NCBI GenBank assembly: GCA_001873065.1
Contig: MNYM01000032.1
Span: forward strand, 62,001 to 126,000
Length of the DNA stretch: 64,000 bases
Direction: 5' to 3'
Origin: Flavobacteriaceae bacterium CG2_30_31_66
GTDB lineage: Bacteria; Bacteroidota; Bacteroidia; Flavobacteriales; Flavobacteriaceae
The notes under the pieces were generated by a model, which worked only from the letters and a program-made list of their open reading frames with translations, ran no database searches and was not told the origin of the DNA. The translations under genes and the position numbers were made by a program. The stretch's first letter is position 1. Every line of letters begins with the position of its first letter. Positions 44,815 through 53,525 of the stretch are shown here, piece by piece.

Positions 44815-45651
44815 TTAATTGTTATTTTTTGTCCAATTTTTCACGGCTTCGAAATCGCCCAACATGGCTAATTTTGCTTGTTCTTTCCAACCTTCAAGAT
44901 CGTAGATTTTAGCGTTGATACTTGCGCTATTTAACAAATTTGTTAAATCTTCAGTTGACATATTTGCAATTTGCTCGTAGGAAGTAATATTCAGTTGATT
45001 TAAAGATTTTTCCAAAACAGGACCAACACCTTTGATAACTTTTAAATCATTCACAACATCCGTTTTTTCAACGATTATTGTGATTTTAGGTTCTGTATCC
45101 TCAATTATTTCTTTCTTTTTTGGGGCGGTTTTTTTAGTTTTTGGGGCGGTTTTTTTTGGTTCTTCAGCTAAAATTTCGTCAGTATAATTTTCAACTTTTT
45201 CTTTTACTTCCTCTATGGTATTTGTGATGTTTTTCTTAATTTTTTCAGCAATTTTCTCGGCTTTTTTCACAAATTTATTGTTCGCTACTTCTTTTTCAAT
45301 TTTGTTTTTCATCTCTTCAGCTTTTTCAACCAAAGGATTTTCATTGAATTTTTTCTTAGCATTTTCAATCATTTTGTGGTCATAACCCACCAAATGTTTC
45401 AAACGCTCAGTGCTAGTTTCCAACTGACTTTTGATAGATTCAGCAGTTTCAACAACCATATTGATTTGTTGTTTTGTTAGCGGCTCGGCTTTTTTTAGCA
45501 TTTTTGCTGTTAATTTTTGCCATTTTTCGCCTGTCTTTGCAGTCGTTTCAATTGCATTAAAAGACGCATCAATCAAATCGTTATTTATTTTTTTTACGAT
45601 TGCTTTTGCATGTTCAAATTTGTTTTCTTTTTTTGACTTTTTTGTTGCCAT
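44815..45651 (-). CDS. Phasin-like protein with C-terminal helix-hairpin-helix domain
   Basis: The start ATG 45651 gives 278 residues (the longer frame crosses its own promoter). Residues ~1-85 have the phasin-like pattern TGEKWQKLTAKMLKKAEPLTKQQINMVVETAESIKSQLE. Residues ~90-150 are a charged helix, and ~165-200 a Lys/Pro/Ala/Thr linker (KKTAPKTKKTAPKKK) like histone-like tails. Residues ~215-275 are a helix-hairpin-helix-type domain (LKVIKGVGPVLEKSLNQLNITSYEQIANM). This suggests a protein that could bridge granules to DNA, as PHA-associated PhaM/PhaF do. Driven by two SARP-like promoter modules. Confidence 0.75.
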   Translation of the reverse strand: MATKKSKKENKFEHAKAIVKKINNDLIDASFNAIETTAKTGEKWQKLTAKMLKKAEPLTKQQINMVVETAESIKSQLETSTERLKHLVGYDHKMIENAKKKFNENPLVEKAEEMKNKIEKEVANNKFVKKAEKIAEKIKKNITNTIEEVKEKVENYTDEILAEEPKKTAPKTKKTAPKKKEIIEDTEPKITIIVEKTDVVNDLKVIKGVGPVLEKSLNQLNITSYEQIANMSTEDLTNLLNSASINAKIYDLEGWKEQAKLAMLGDFEAVKNWTKNNN

Positions 45652-45687
45652 GATATCTAGATTTATTGTTTTTTTTATTTGATACTG

Positions 45688-45722
45688 CAAATGTAATTTT
45701 GTTGAGTTACAAGTGAGTTGCA
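45688..45722 (-). promoter_or_regulatory. SARP-type promoter module B
   Basis: On the plus strand: CAAATGTA (45688-45695; minus strand TACATTTG, the -7 box), 8 bases, then GAGTTACA (45704-45711) and GAGTTGCA (45715-45722) as direct repeats with an 11-base period. No TTTG lies at normal upstream distance. It drives the phasin-like gene starting at 45651. Confidence 0.7.
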
Positions 45723-45772
45723 TTTTTGTTTATAACTATTATTCTAAAACTCAGATTTTCCGAATTTTTACA

Positions 45773-45807
45773 CAAATGTAAAATATAGGAGTTGCAAATG
45801 AGTTGCA
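45773..45807 (-). promoter_or_regulatory. SARP-type promoter module A
   Basis: Same layout as module B: CAAATGTA (45773-45780), exactly 8 bases, then GAGTTGCA (45789-45796) and GAGTTGCA (45800-45807), 11-base period. The two modules are 85 bases apart. Only the box and repeats are conserved; the 8-base gap is not. Confidence 0.7.
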
Positions 45808-45827
45808 ATAACCTAAACTTATTGATA

Positions 45828-46631
45828 TTAATGAATCTCTTCAATTTTTTGCAACAGCATTTTAGTTTCAGGAAGTGGAGAAATGCCATACTCTTCCTCT
45901 AAAATGACTTCACATTTCATGTACGTTTTTAGCGCTTGTGGTCTGTTTCCTTTTGCAATGTAAGCTTGCATTTGAATGCGATAAGCATCTTCCCAAGTAG
46001 CGTCAATTTCCAAGGCATTTTGCGACAAACGAATGCTTTCAATTGGATTTTCATCTAACAAAATTTCTGCTAAAGTAATATACGTTCCCAAAATCAACAA
46101 TTGATTTTTTTCACGTTCTTCTGAAGTCCAATCTTCAAAAATTCTACTAGGTAAAAAAGAACCTTTATACAATTCAATCGCTTCTTTGTAGGCTATTTTT
46201 GCACTATTTTTATCAATTGTAAGTGCTTCATTTCCAATGATAATGTATTTTTCTAAGGCTTCAACATCAATCCAAACTTTCTCTAAATCAATTTGATAAC
46301 TCACACCTTGTCTGATGATAAAATTTGGTTCAGTTCTATTGATTCTATTAGGCTCCAACACTTTTTGAATGCCATGAAGTGCCACTTTAAAATCGCGATC
46401 ATCCCAATCTTCCCACAAATTATCCATAATTTTTTCTTTGTGAAGGGCATTTTTTTTTCGATTGGAAATAAAATATTGAAACAGTTGGATGGCTTTGTCA
46501 CGTCCCCATTCTTTATCACTGATTTTTTCTTGATTTCTCCACAATACAAAATTTCCAAGCGTTTGAATTTTGATTTCAGCTTGTTTTTCAAAGGATTTTA
46601 GATGTTCAATTTGTTGGAGTAAATCAGCCAT
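45828..46631 (-). CDS. SARP-like transcriptional activator (winged helix + BTAD)
   Basis: This 267-residue protein: residues ~20-110 form an OmpR-like winged helix (IKIQTLGNFVLWRNQEKISDKEWGRDKAIQLFQYFI, then KIMDNLWEDWDDRDFKVALHGIQKVLEP). Residues ~115-265 are the BTAD TPR domain (DVEALEKYI, ELYKGSFLPSRIFEDWTSEERE, AYRIQMQAYIAKGNRPQALKTYMKCEVILEEEYGISPLPET). This is the size and order of Streptomyces antibiotic regulatory proteins. Last gene of the lipid operon, directly before promoter modules of SARP geometry, so it is the probable activator of the phasin genes. Confidence 0.88.
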   Translation of the reverse strand: MADLLQQIEHLKSFEKQAEIKIQTLGNFVLWRNQEKISDKEWGRDKAIQLFQYFISNRKKNALHKEKIMDNLWEDWDDRDFKVALHGIQKVLEPNRINRTEPNFIIRQGVSYQIDLEKVWIDVEALEKYIIIGNEALTIDKNSAKIAYKEAIELYKGSFLPSRIFEDWTSEEREKNQLLILGTYITLAEILLDENPIESIRLSQNALEIDATWEDAYRIQMQAYIAKGNRPQALKTYMKCEVILEEEYGISPLPETKMLLQKIEEIH

Positions 46632-46641
46632 TAAAAAAGAT

Positions 46642-47151
46642 TTATTTTTTTTGAGAATCTATTTTTTTTGACATTTTTTTGATTTCAGCAGCTAAATCTT
46701 CAATTTGTTGTTGCACTTTATGAAAATCTGATTTTGAAGCATTTTTCCATTGATCTATTTGTATTTTTTCACTGATTTCTTCACTGATATTTGAAATTTG
46801 ATCTTGCAATTGGTCTTGCAAATTATGAAACTGTTTTTTAGGATCTTTTAAAGTATCTCTCAAAACTTTTGGTCCCACATCTTTGATAGCTTTCCACATA
46901 GAGAGACTTTTTTGTAAGATATTTTCCTGTTCTTCAGAGGTTTGGTATTTTGTAGCTTCCTCTGTGAGTGTGTTTAGTTTTTGTTGCATAAAAGTCAAAG
47001 CGTCTTTAAAATCAGAAAAACGCTTTTCTTCCCCATCCTGTACATGAGAAATTTTCCCTTTCCATTGAATTTTAGATTCGCCATTTTCTTCAAATATTTG
47101 TTGATGAAAACGAACCATAAAAGAGGCAGTTTGTGCTTGTTTTTTTATCAT
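46642..47151 (-). CDS. Coiled-coil protein of the lipid operon
   Basis: The start ATG 47151 (MIKKQAQTASFMVRFHQQIF) gives 169 residues. The N-terminal ~55 residues (QIFEENGESKIQWKGKISHVQDGEEKRFSDFKDALTFMQQKL) look like a compact beta/alpha domain, also seen on proteins next to polyester-granule genes in other bacteria as far as I recall. Residues ~60-165 are a long amphipathic coiled coil, phasin-like in composition. It starts 10 bases after gpsA stops and ends 10 bases before the regulator gene. A granule-associated or regulatory partner is likely. Family not recognised with certainty. Confidence 0.65.
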   Translation of the reverse strand: MIKKQAQTASFMVRFHQQIFEENGESKIQWKGKISHVQDGEEKRFSDFKDALTFMQQKLNTLTEEATKYQTSEEQENILQKSLSMWKAIKDVGPKVLRDTLKDPKKQFHNLQDQLQDQISNISEEISEKIQIDQWKNASKSDFHKVQQQIEDLAAEIKKMSKKIDSQKK

Positions 47152-47161
47152 AATAATTGAT

Positions 47162-48163
47162 TTATCCTGGTTCTTTTTCAGAGCCAACTTCATATTTTAT
47201 CAATCCTTTAAAAGCATCATTTACCGTATTTCCTTCATATAAAACTTTGTAAATTTCTCTTGAAATAGGCATGTCAACGTTATAATCTTTTGCTAACTCC
47301 ATCACTACTTTTGCCGTTTTTACTCCTTCAGCAACTTCGTTCATTTCGCTTATGATTTCTTCTAATTTTTTTCCTTTTCCCAATTCAAATCCCACATGAT
47401 GATTTCTACTTTTGGAACTGGAACAAGTAGCAACTAAGTCGCCCATTCCAGCCAAACCTGCAAAGGTGCTTTTTTTTCCACCCATAGCAACTCCCAATCT
47501 TGTGAGTTCTGACAATCCTCTTGTGATGATTGCAGCACGAGTATTGTCACCTGCATTTGCGCCATCACCCATTCCAGTTGCAATCGCAATAATATTTTTT
47601 AATGCGCCACCTAATTCGCAACCAATTACATCGTCATTTGTATACACTCGAAACAATCCAGAGCTAAAAACAGTTTGCAATCTTGTGGCAATATTGTGAT
47701 CAACCATCGCAATGACGGCAGCAGCAGCTTTACCAAAATGAATTTCTTTGGCTAAATTTGGCCCTGTTAAAACGCCAGCAGGATTTTCAGGAAGAATTTC
47801 TTCAATAATTTGTGTCATTCTTTTTTTACTGCTCAATTCCAACCCTTTTGCCAAATTAATTATTGGAACCCAAGGTCTTATATGAGGTTTTGCTTCTTCC
47901 AACACTTTACGTAAACTTTGTGAAGGAACACCCATTACAATCACATCAGCATTTTGCACTGTTTCTTTAATCGAGGTTGAAGCTTTTAAAGAAGGCGTTA
48001 GTTTTGCATGTGGCAAATATTTTTCATTGGTATGAAATTCATTGATTTCATTTACAATTTCTTGATCTCTTGCCCAAATAATGGTTGGGCTATTTTTTGC
48101 AGTCAAAGAGGCAACTGTTGTTCCCCAAGAGCCACCACCTAACAATCCAACTTTTAGTTTCAT
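47162..48163 (-). CDS. gpsA: NAD(P)H-dependent glycerol-3-phosphate dehydrogenase
   Basis: This 333-residue enzyme reduces dihydroxyacetone phosphate to sn-glycerol 3-phosphate. GLLGGGSWGTTVA forms the dinucleotide site, GPNLAKEIHFGKAAAAV and KNIIAIATGMGDGANAGDNTRAAIITRG carry the catalytic lysine and substrate arginine regions, and GLAGMGDLVATCSS follows. Full length. It lies 14 bases after the GPAT fusion and supplies the backbone for it, so this operon copy is dedicated to glycerolipid synthesis. Confidence 0.97.
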   Translation of the reverse strand: MKLKVGLLGGGSWGTTVASLTAKNSPTIIWARDQEIVNEINEFHTNEKYLPHAKLTPSLKASTSIKETVQNADVIVMGVPSQSLRKVLEEAKPHIRPWVPIINLAKGLELSSKKRMTQIIEEILPENPAGVLTGPNLAKEIHFGKAAAAVIAMVDHNIATRLQTVFSSGLFRVYTNDDVIGCELGGALKNIIAIATGMGDGANAGDNTRAAIITRGLSELTRLGVAMGGKKSTFAGLAGMGDLVATCSSSKSRNHHVGFELGKGKKLEEIISEMNEVAEGVKTAKVVMELAKDYNVDMPISREIYKVLYEGNTVNDAFKGLIKYEVGSEKEPG

Positions 48164-48177
48164 TTTTTATTGGTTTT

Positions 48178-51100
48178 TTAATTTTCTAATTCTTTAATGA
48201 ACATGTTTCTTACCTCTTCAACGTATATATCAATGTTTTTTGGTTTCCATTCAGAAGTGTCAACAGGTTCTAAAACGACCACTTCAATGGCAGTTGGATT
48301 AAAAATATTACTTCCTTTTGGCATCGCCAAATACGCATTTTTTATCACAATTGGTACAATTGGCACACCACCTTTTATGGCTAAATGAAAAGCACCTTTT
48401 TTAAATTGCCCTAATTTTTTACTACCACTTCTAGTACCTTCAGGTGCTATCACAATAGAAGTTCCGTTTTTGAGTGCTTCAACTGCTGGTTTTAAGGCTT
48501 CTATGGCTTTTAGTTTGTCAGCTCTATCAATAAAAATGGCACCTAAAGCTTTGAAAATAGGACCTAAAGGTGTGTATTCTAATTCTTTCTTGGCAACACC
48601 CGCAATGTCTTTTCTGAGAATTTTCAATAAGATAAAAAAATCAGCAGAACTTTGATGATTGAAACAAAAAACGGCAGGTCTGTGATCCTCTAAATTGTGT
48701 TTTCCTTTGATGGCAATATCCAAACCAGCAAATTTAGTCCCCAAATCCCCAATACTTGCCAAAGTCGTGTTTCTACCTTCTTTGATATCAAAAAGTAAAC
48801 CTCCTATAAGCAACCCTTTCAAAGCTGAGGGATAAATACTTGCAGCAGCTAATCCTGTTCTTAGTCCATTTACCAATGGTTTTTTGGTGGTTTCTTTGAA
48901 ACGCAAAATTGGCCAATTATTCTCAAAAGCAACCTGAGAAAGTCTGGAATCCGGATTTGTGGCAATTGGTTTTCCTACGAGTTTTATTAAAGGAAAATCA
49001 TCAAAACTATCTGTGTAAAAGAAACTTTTTGACAAATCAATCGCATTTTTTTTGGCAAATTTTTTACCAGCTTTTGCTTTTCCTTCAGCCCAACAAATTT
49101 CAGTGATTTCACCAGTGAATTTTCCTTTTTTCACTTCCATTTCTGTACAAAAAATATCAGAAATACCCAATTCTTTTGCAATCGGTAAAACTTGATAACG
49201 TGTTGCCGCCGAAATAATTACGACTCTGTGACCCTTTTTTTGATGAGATTCAATTAATGATTTTGCTTCGGGGTAAATGGTATTCATCAAATAATCTTGG
49301 TAAACTTCTTCTCCTAATTCGATGAAATCTTGTTCTTTTACACTTTTTATTCCTAAAGCTGCGATTTTGGTAAGGGTTTCAAAATCCCTATTTCCTGCAG
49401 CATATACTAAGATTGCTGCAAATTGAGAAAGAATTTCTTTAGTAGAAGATTGGCCACTTAACAATCTTGATTTTAAAAACTGTTTTGCTGAAAAATCGTT
49501 GATTAAAGTTCGGTCAACATCAAAAAAAGCGGCAATATGATTTCCTTGTTCTTCCTCCAAAACCACTTCTGTAATATTTTCTAAATTTACACCAGGAACA
49601 ATTTCATCAGAAGAGATATTTTTTGATTTTTTGGCATTGATAATTTCTAATTTCTTTAAAAATCGCAAACGTTCAGTAAGATTTTCGAGCAAATTCATCC
49701 AATCAGTTAATGATTTGCTATTGATTTTATTTTCAATTGGGGTAAGTTTACTATTTTTTGCTAACCGTAAAGCACTGATTAAAAATGGTTTAGAAACACT
49801 ATCAATTCTACTAATGCTGTTTTGCCAGTGTAGTTCTTTGCCTTTAAAAAGGCACAATTCTAAAAAAGCGTCATCATTGAACTCGTCTTCTAAATCCCAA
49901 GTTTCAAGGGTATGACATACTACTTTATTCGCTTCTAAATAGGTTAATAACAATGCTTTTGAAACAAATAATTCTTGTTTTGATAATAATTCTTCGATAT
50001 TTCCCTCAGGATTGCTAAGTATTGTTCGCCAATTTTTATCAAAAAGAGTCATTTCAGCTTCAATTTCTGAACTAAATTGGGGTTTGTTTGTGTAGAAAAA
50101 TTCAAATTTGAACAAATTTCTTAGATTCATGATTTCTTCCCAAAACGAAACAATTCTTTCAGACGCTTCAATATCTTTAATTTTTACTAATGCAATTTCA
50201 ATAAACGCTCTATGATACAAATGTGCTGCGGCCATATTTGCATAATAGGTTGCTGATAAAAATTCTTCGGAATTTAAGTTGTATTGGGTTTTAAAACCTG
50301 CTTTGTTTTTTTGAATAATTCCGGCACTTTTAAGCAAATTCAGGGCTTTTTGAACGGCAGCACTGATGCTTTTTCCGCGTTCAATCAAGACATCTTTTTT
50401 GCGTTGTTCAATATAATTCATCAATTTGATGACATTGAATTCAATTTCTCTTTTAGTTAGCGCAAAATTGTTCAATAAAATATTGCAAACTAGCGAAACT
50501 GTCGTCACTGGTGTAATCATATTTGCTTCGTGAATCAGCTCAAAAGCGAAACGTGGCAAAGTATTTTGATGAGCATAACTATCTTCTTCAAAATCAGGAA
50601 TCATTGCATTTCGATGTTCGCTAGCATCAACAGGCTCTCCAAATCTAATAGCAGCCTTTCCAAATTCGTTGCCTAATTTTTTTATATAACTGAAAAAAGT
50701 GGCAATATCCTCTGATTTTTTTTCTTTCCCTTTTCCTTCTTCGGTCATTTCTTTCACATCAGGAATCAAATCATACACAATTGACACAGGAATGTATTTA
50801 ATTTTTCTGGTGCTTTCTTGTTCAGCTTCCATAATATATTTCAAAATTCCCATTTGCGGATATACGATTTTTCCGGTTCTGGATCGAGTTCCTTCGATAT
50901 TCCAAGTTAAGTGATCACCATTTTCAATCAAGCAAGAAATGTAGTGTCTTAAGGCAGCTTTATAAATTAGATCATCTTTAAAACTTCTTCTGATGAAAAT
51001 AATACCTGATTTTTTTGCCAATTGTTTAAAACCCGGAAAAGCCAAATTGATTCCTCCAAATGAATACGGAATGGGCATTCCGTATCGTACTAAAGTGTTT

Positions 51101-51423
51101 ACCAAAACAACAGTATCTAGATATGTTTTGTGTGTCAAAATAAATGCTACTGAGTTTTGACGCATGATTTTCATTAAATCTTTGATTTGTTTTGCATCAA
51201 TATCAATATTGTTATTGTAAGCTTTTGACATCATCAATTGAAAACCTTTGATAGAAAGCATGTTCGCAATTGGATGTTGTTCAGAAAAAAGTTCTTGCAT
51301 ACATGCTATTCCTTTTTTTTGAACTTCTGTCAAATCAAGTTCCAATTCTTCGGCTATTTTAGCCAATTCGTCCTGAAATTTTGGATGATTAATACAATTT
51401 TCTAAATTATGTTCCATACTCAA
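48178..51423 (-). CDS. GPAT-HAD-LPAAT trifunctional glycerolipid synthesis protein
   Basis: This 1081-residue protein: residues ~85-330 form a PlsB-type glycerol-3-phosphate acyltransferase (HKTYLD at 98-103, EGTRSRTG from 177). Residues ~628-840 form a HAD-IB hydrolase (FFDVDRTL with D635/D637, YTDSFDDFPL). Residues ~870-1081 form a PlsC lysophosphatidate acyltransferase (NHQSSAD with H923/D928, EGTRSG 995-1000, VPIVPIVI). Residues ~340-610 are helical, like the PlsB C-terminal region. In Mycobacterium the same units are two neighbouring genes (PlsB2 and a HAD-PlsC protein) beside a WS/DGAT gene. Overlaps the preceding hydrolase by 4 bases. Confidence 0.92.
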   Translation of the reverse strand: MSMEHNLENCINHPKFQDELAKIAEELELDLTEVQKKGIACMQELFSEQHPIANMLSIKGFQLMMSKAYNNNIDIDAKQIKDLMKIMRQNSVAFILTHKTYLDTVVLVNTLVRYGMPIPYSFGGINLAFPGFKQLAKKSGIIFIRRSFKDDLIYKAALRHYISCLIENGDHLTWNIEGTRSRTGKIVYPQMGILKYIMEAEQESTRKIKYIPVSIVYDLIPDVKEMTEEGKGKEKKSEDIATFFSYIKKLGNEFGKAAIRFGEPVDASEHRNAMIPDFEEDSYAHQNTLPRFAFELIHEANMITPVTTVSLVCNILLNNFALTKREIEFNVIKLMNYIEQRKKDVLIERGKSISAAVQKALNLLKSAGIIQKNKAGFKTQYNLNSEEFLSATYYANMAAAHLYHRAFIEIALVKIKDIEASERIVSFWEEIMNLRNLFKFEFFYTNKPQFSSEIEAEMTLFDKNWRTILSNPEGNIEELLSKQELFVSKALLLTYLEANKVVCHTLETWDLEDEFNDDAFLELCLFKGKELHWQNSISRIDSVSKPFLISALRLAKNSKLTPIENKINSKSLTDWMNLLENLTERLRFLKKLEIINAKKSKNISSDEIVPGVNLENITEVVLEEEQGNHIAAFFDVDRTLINDFSAKQFLKSRLLSGQSSTKEILSQFAAILVYAAGNRDFETLTKIAALGIKSVKEQDFIELGEEVYQDYLMNTIYPEAKSLIESHQKKGHRVVIISAATRYQVLPIAKELGISDIFCTEMEVKKGKFTGEITEICWAEGKAKAGKKFAKKNAIDLSKSFFYTDSFDDFPLIKLVGKPIATNPDSRLSQVAFENNWPILRFKETTKKPLVNGLRTGLAAASIYPSALKGLLIGGLLFDIKEGRNTTLASIGDLGTKFAGLDIAIKGKHNLEDHRPAVFCFNHQSSADFFILLKILRKDIAGVAKKELEYTPLGPIFKALGAIFIDRADKLKAIEALKPAVEALKNGTSIVIAPEGTRSGSKKLGQFKKGAFHLAIKGGVPIVPIVIKNAYLAMPKGSNIFNPTAIEVVVLEPVDTSEWKPKNIDIYVEEVRNMFIKELEN

Positions 51424-52580
51424 CTAAAAAAAATGTTGGTAAATTTTGAGATTCCTTTTTGTTTCCAAAAATCAGGGTAAAACAAGCTTTCCATTTTTGA
51501 AAGAACTGTTTTTTGATGCTCTTTTTCGATGTTTTCGTGTAAGGTTTTTGCGACCGTTAAAAGCACAGTTGCATTGGCTCCCATTCCTGTATGACTTCCA
51601 AAAACTTCAACATTTTTAATATCATTTCTAAAAGTTTCTGCTTCTAAGCAATGTTTCCAAGGCACTAATCCATCTGTTTTTGTGTAAATACAAGTGATTG
51701 GAATTTGTGGAATTTGTTCTAATTCTTTGATGAATTTCTCATTTCGTTCACGTAATTTTTTACCTCTTAAAAACTCTAAAGTTCTGATTACTGGAGTTTG
51801 CATGTCTTTCAAACCCCAAACTGGAGAACCAATTGTAATAAGTTGAGCAACTTTTTCAGGATGCCTGTTTGCGATTATTTTGGCGAAAATACCTCCACCA
51901 CTCCAGCCAACCAAACTCACTTTTTCTTGGTGTTTTTCATAAATTTCATCCAATTTTTCAATCAATTTTGGGAGTGATTTTGAATTGATCATATTGATTC
52001 CCAAATCCCATTTGTAGGTTTTAAAACCTGCGGATCTTAGGTATTTTCTTACAAAAGTTGTTGAATAATCATTTCCCAAGTAGGGAGGCATTAGCAACAC
52101 TGGTTTTTCCAAATTACTTTTATATCTTGGAATCAAATGATACAAACCTATCATGGATGTCCATTCAACCAAAGAACGAGATTCTAACAAAACATTAAAA
52201 AGTGGAGGAGGAGGGATGGTTGCATTGATGCGCTCAATCTCATTTCTGAATTTTAGAATGATATTGGAGATTGTGTCTTTTTCAATTTCATTGAAAATTT
52301 CATCTTTGTAGATATTTTCTAATATTAAAACAAGGGTAATATAATCTCTGTCAGGGCCAAAATCTTCACAAATTGAAATACACTCTTGACTTAAAATATT
52401 CAGATTTTTTTTTCCTAAAGAGGTGTTTTTTATGATTTCAATCAGTTGTTTTTTTTGAGGGTGATTTTGAAAACTAGTAAGTACTATTTTTTTAGCTTCG
52501 GTTAAAGTAGCACCTTGTGAAACTGCAATGGCAATTGCAAATTTTGTAAAAGCGGAATAAACAATTTTAATACTTTCCAT
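51420..52580 (-). CDS. Alpha/beta hydrolase of the lipid operon
   Basis: This 386-residue protein: residues ~1-150 are a helical N-terminal domain without known motif. The catalytic domain has PVLLMPPYLGND, the nucleophile elbow VGWSGGGIFAK (serine), the acid in TKTDGLVPW and a candidate histidine in GSHTGMG. The nucleophile is serine, not the cysteine of PHA synthases, and the last motif resembles lipases/acyltransferases. It lies between the monoglyceride-lipase-like gene and the GPAT fusion, with short or overlapping junctions. It probably acts on a storage lipid or acyl ester. Confidence 0.8.
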   Translation of the reverse strand: MESIKIVYSAFTKFAIAIAVSQGATLTEAKKIVLTSFQNHPQKKQLIEIIKNTSLGKKNLNILSQECISICEDFGPDRDYITLVLILENIYKDEIFNEIEKDTISNIILKFRNEIERINATIPPPPLFNVLLESRSLVEWTSMIGLYHLIPRYKSNLEKPVLLMPPYLGNDYSTTFVRKYLRSAGFKTYKWDLGINMINSKSLPKLIEKLDEIYEKHQEKVSLVGWSGGGIFAKIIANRHPEKVAQLITIGSPVWGLKDMQTPVIRTLEFLRGKKLRERNEKFIKELEQIPQIPITCIYTKTDGLVPWKHCLEAETFRNDIKNVEVFGSHTGMGANATVLLTVAKTLHENIEKEHQKTVLSKMESLFYPDFWKQKGISKFTNIFFS

Positions 52581-52583
52581 TTG

Positions 52584-53525
52584 TTATTTTTGGGCTTTTG
52601 TTTGTTGATGCAACCAGGTTAATAGGTCATTTTCAACTTCAGTTTTATTGATTTCATTCAGCATTTCATGTCTTCCAAATTCATAAATTTTTAAAGTAAG
52701 GTTTTGAATTCCAGCTTTTTTGAAATTTTCAGCCACTTTTTTCACACCTTTTCCCATTTCTCCAACAGGATCTTGACCACCTGAAAAAACATAAATAGGT
52801 AACTCTTTGGGTGTGTTTTTAAAAATAATTTCTTCGTTTACTTTTTTACTAGCAGTGAGAATATCTACATAAATACTCAATGAAAAATCCTCAATCCGCA
52901 AAGGATCAGCTTCGAACAAATCAACCTGATTTTCATCAGAACTTAGCCAATCACTTTGGGTTCTGTTGGGTTTGAAATGTTTATTAAAATTAGAAAAAAA
53001 GATATTTTTTAGCATTTCATTGCTTCTATGCTTTCCATTAATTTTACTCAATAATTTTGCACTAAAAATTCCGAATCCACCCAAACCTTTCATAAAACTG
53101 GCAGTTCCTGAGAGTATTAAAGCTTCTAAATCTCCACCATATTTTGATGCATAAGCCCTGCTTAAAAAAGAACCCATACTATGACCAAATAAAATGATTT
53201 TTTTTGATGGATGTTCTTTTTTGATGATTTCTGATAATTGACGCATGTCATTTAGTGCATCCGAAAAATAATCTTCTCCATCATAATATCCCAAAAAATC
53301 TTCATTTCTTACTGATTTTCCATGAATTCGATGGTCATTCGCATATACTTCATAACCTTCATTTTGAAGCACTTGAGCAATTGAATGATACCTTCCAGCA
53401 TGTTCTCCAACGCCGTGTGAAATTTGAACAACGCCTCTCAAAGGCATGTTTTTATTTGCAAACCATTTATAATAAAAAATAGTTTGCTTGTCAGGAGTTT
53501 TGAAAGTATCAGTGCTAAAATTCAT
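52584..53525 (-). CDS. Alpha/beta hydrolase, monoacylglycerol lipase-like
   Basis: This 313-residue protein has the Hydrolase_4/monoacylglycerol-lipase pattern: QISHGVGEHAGRYHSIAQVL (HG oxyanion motif), VYANDHRIHGKSV, nucleophile elbow LFGHSMGSFLSRAYA, SGGQDPVGEMG with the acid, and YEFGRHEMLNE with the histidine. No signal peptide, so cytosolic. It follows the WS/DGAT gene without a gap. Likely releases fatty acids from mono- or diacylglycerol, i.e. lipid turnover in the same operon as synthesis. Confidence 0.9.
   Translation of the reverse strand: MNFSTDTFKTPDKQTIFYYKWFANKNMPLRGVVQISHGVGEHAGRYHSIAQVLQNEGYEVYANDHRIHGKSVRNEDFLGYYDGEDYFSDALNDMRQLSEIIKKEHPSKKIILFGHSMGSFLSRAYASKYGGDLEALILSGTASFMKGLGGFGIFSAKLLSKINGKHRSNEMLKNIFFSNFNKHFKPNRTQSDWLSSDENQVDLFEADPLRIEDFSLSIYVDILTASKKVNEEIIFKNTPKELPIYVFSGGQDPVGEMGKGVKKVAENFKKAGIQNLTLKIYEFGRHEMLNEINKTEVENDLLTWLHQQTKAQK

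Noticed and set aside
45652..45723. Extended N-terminus of the phasin/HHH protein
   Set aside because: The upstream codons coincide with promoter module B, and the ATG at 45651 begins a typical MATKKSKKE start.
51420..52580. PHA synthase (PhaC)
   Set aside because: The nucleophile elbow is GWSGG with serine, whereas PHA synthases use cysteine. The phasin-like neighbours alone are not enough.
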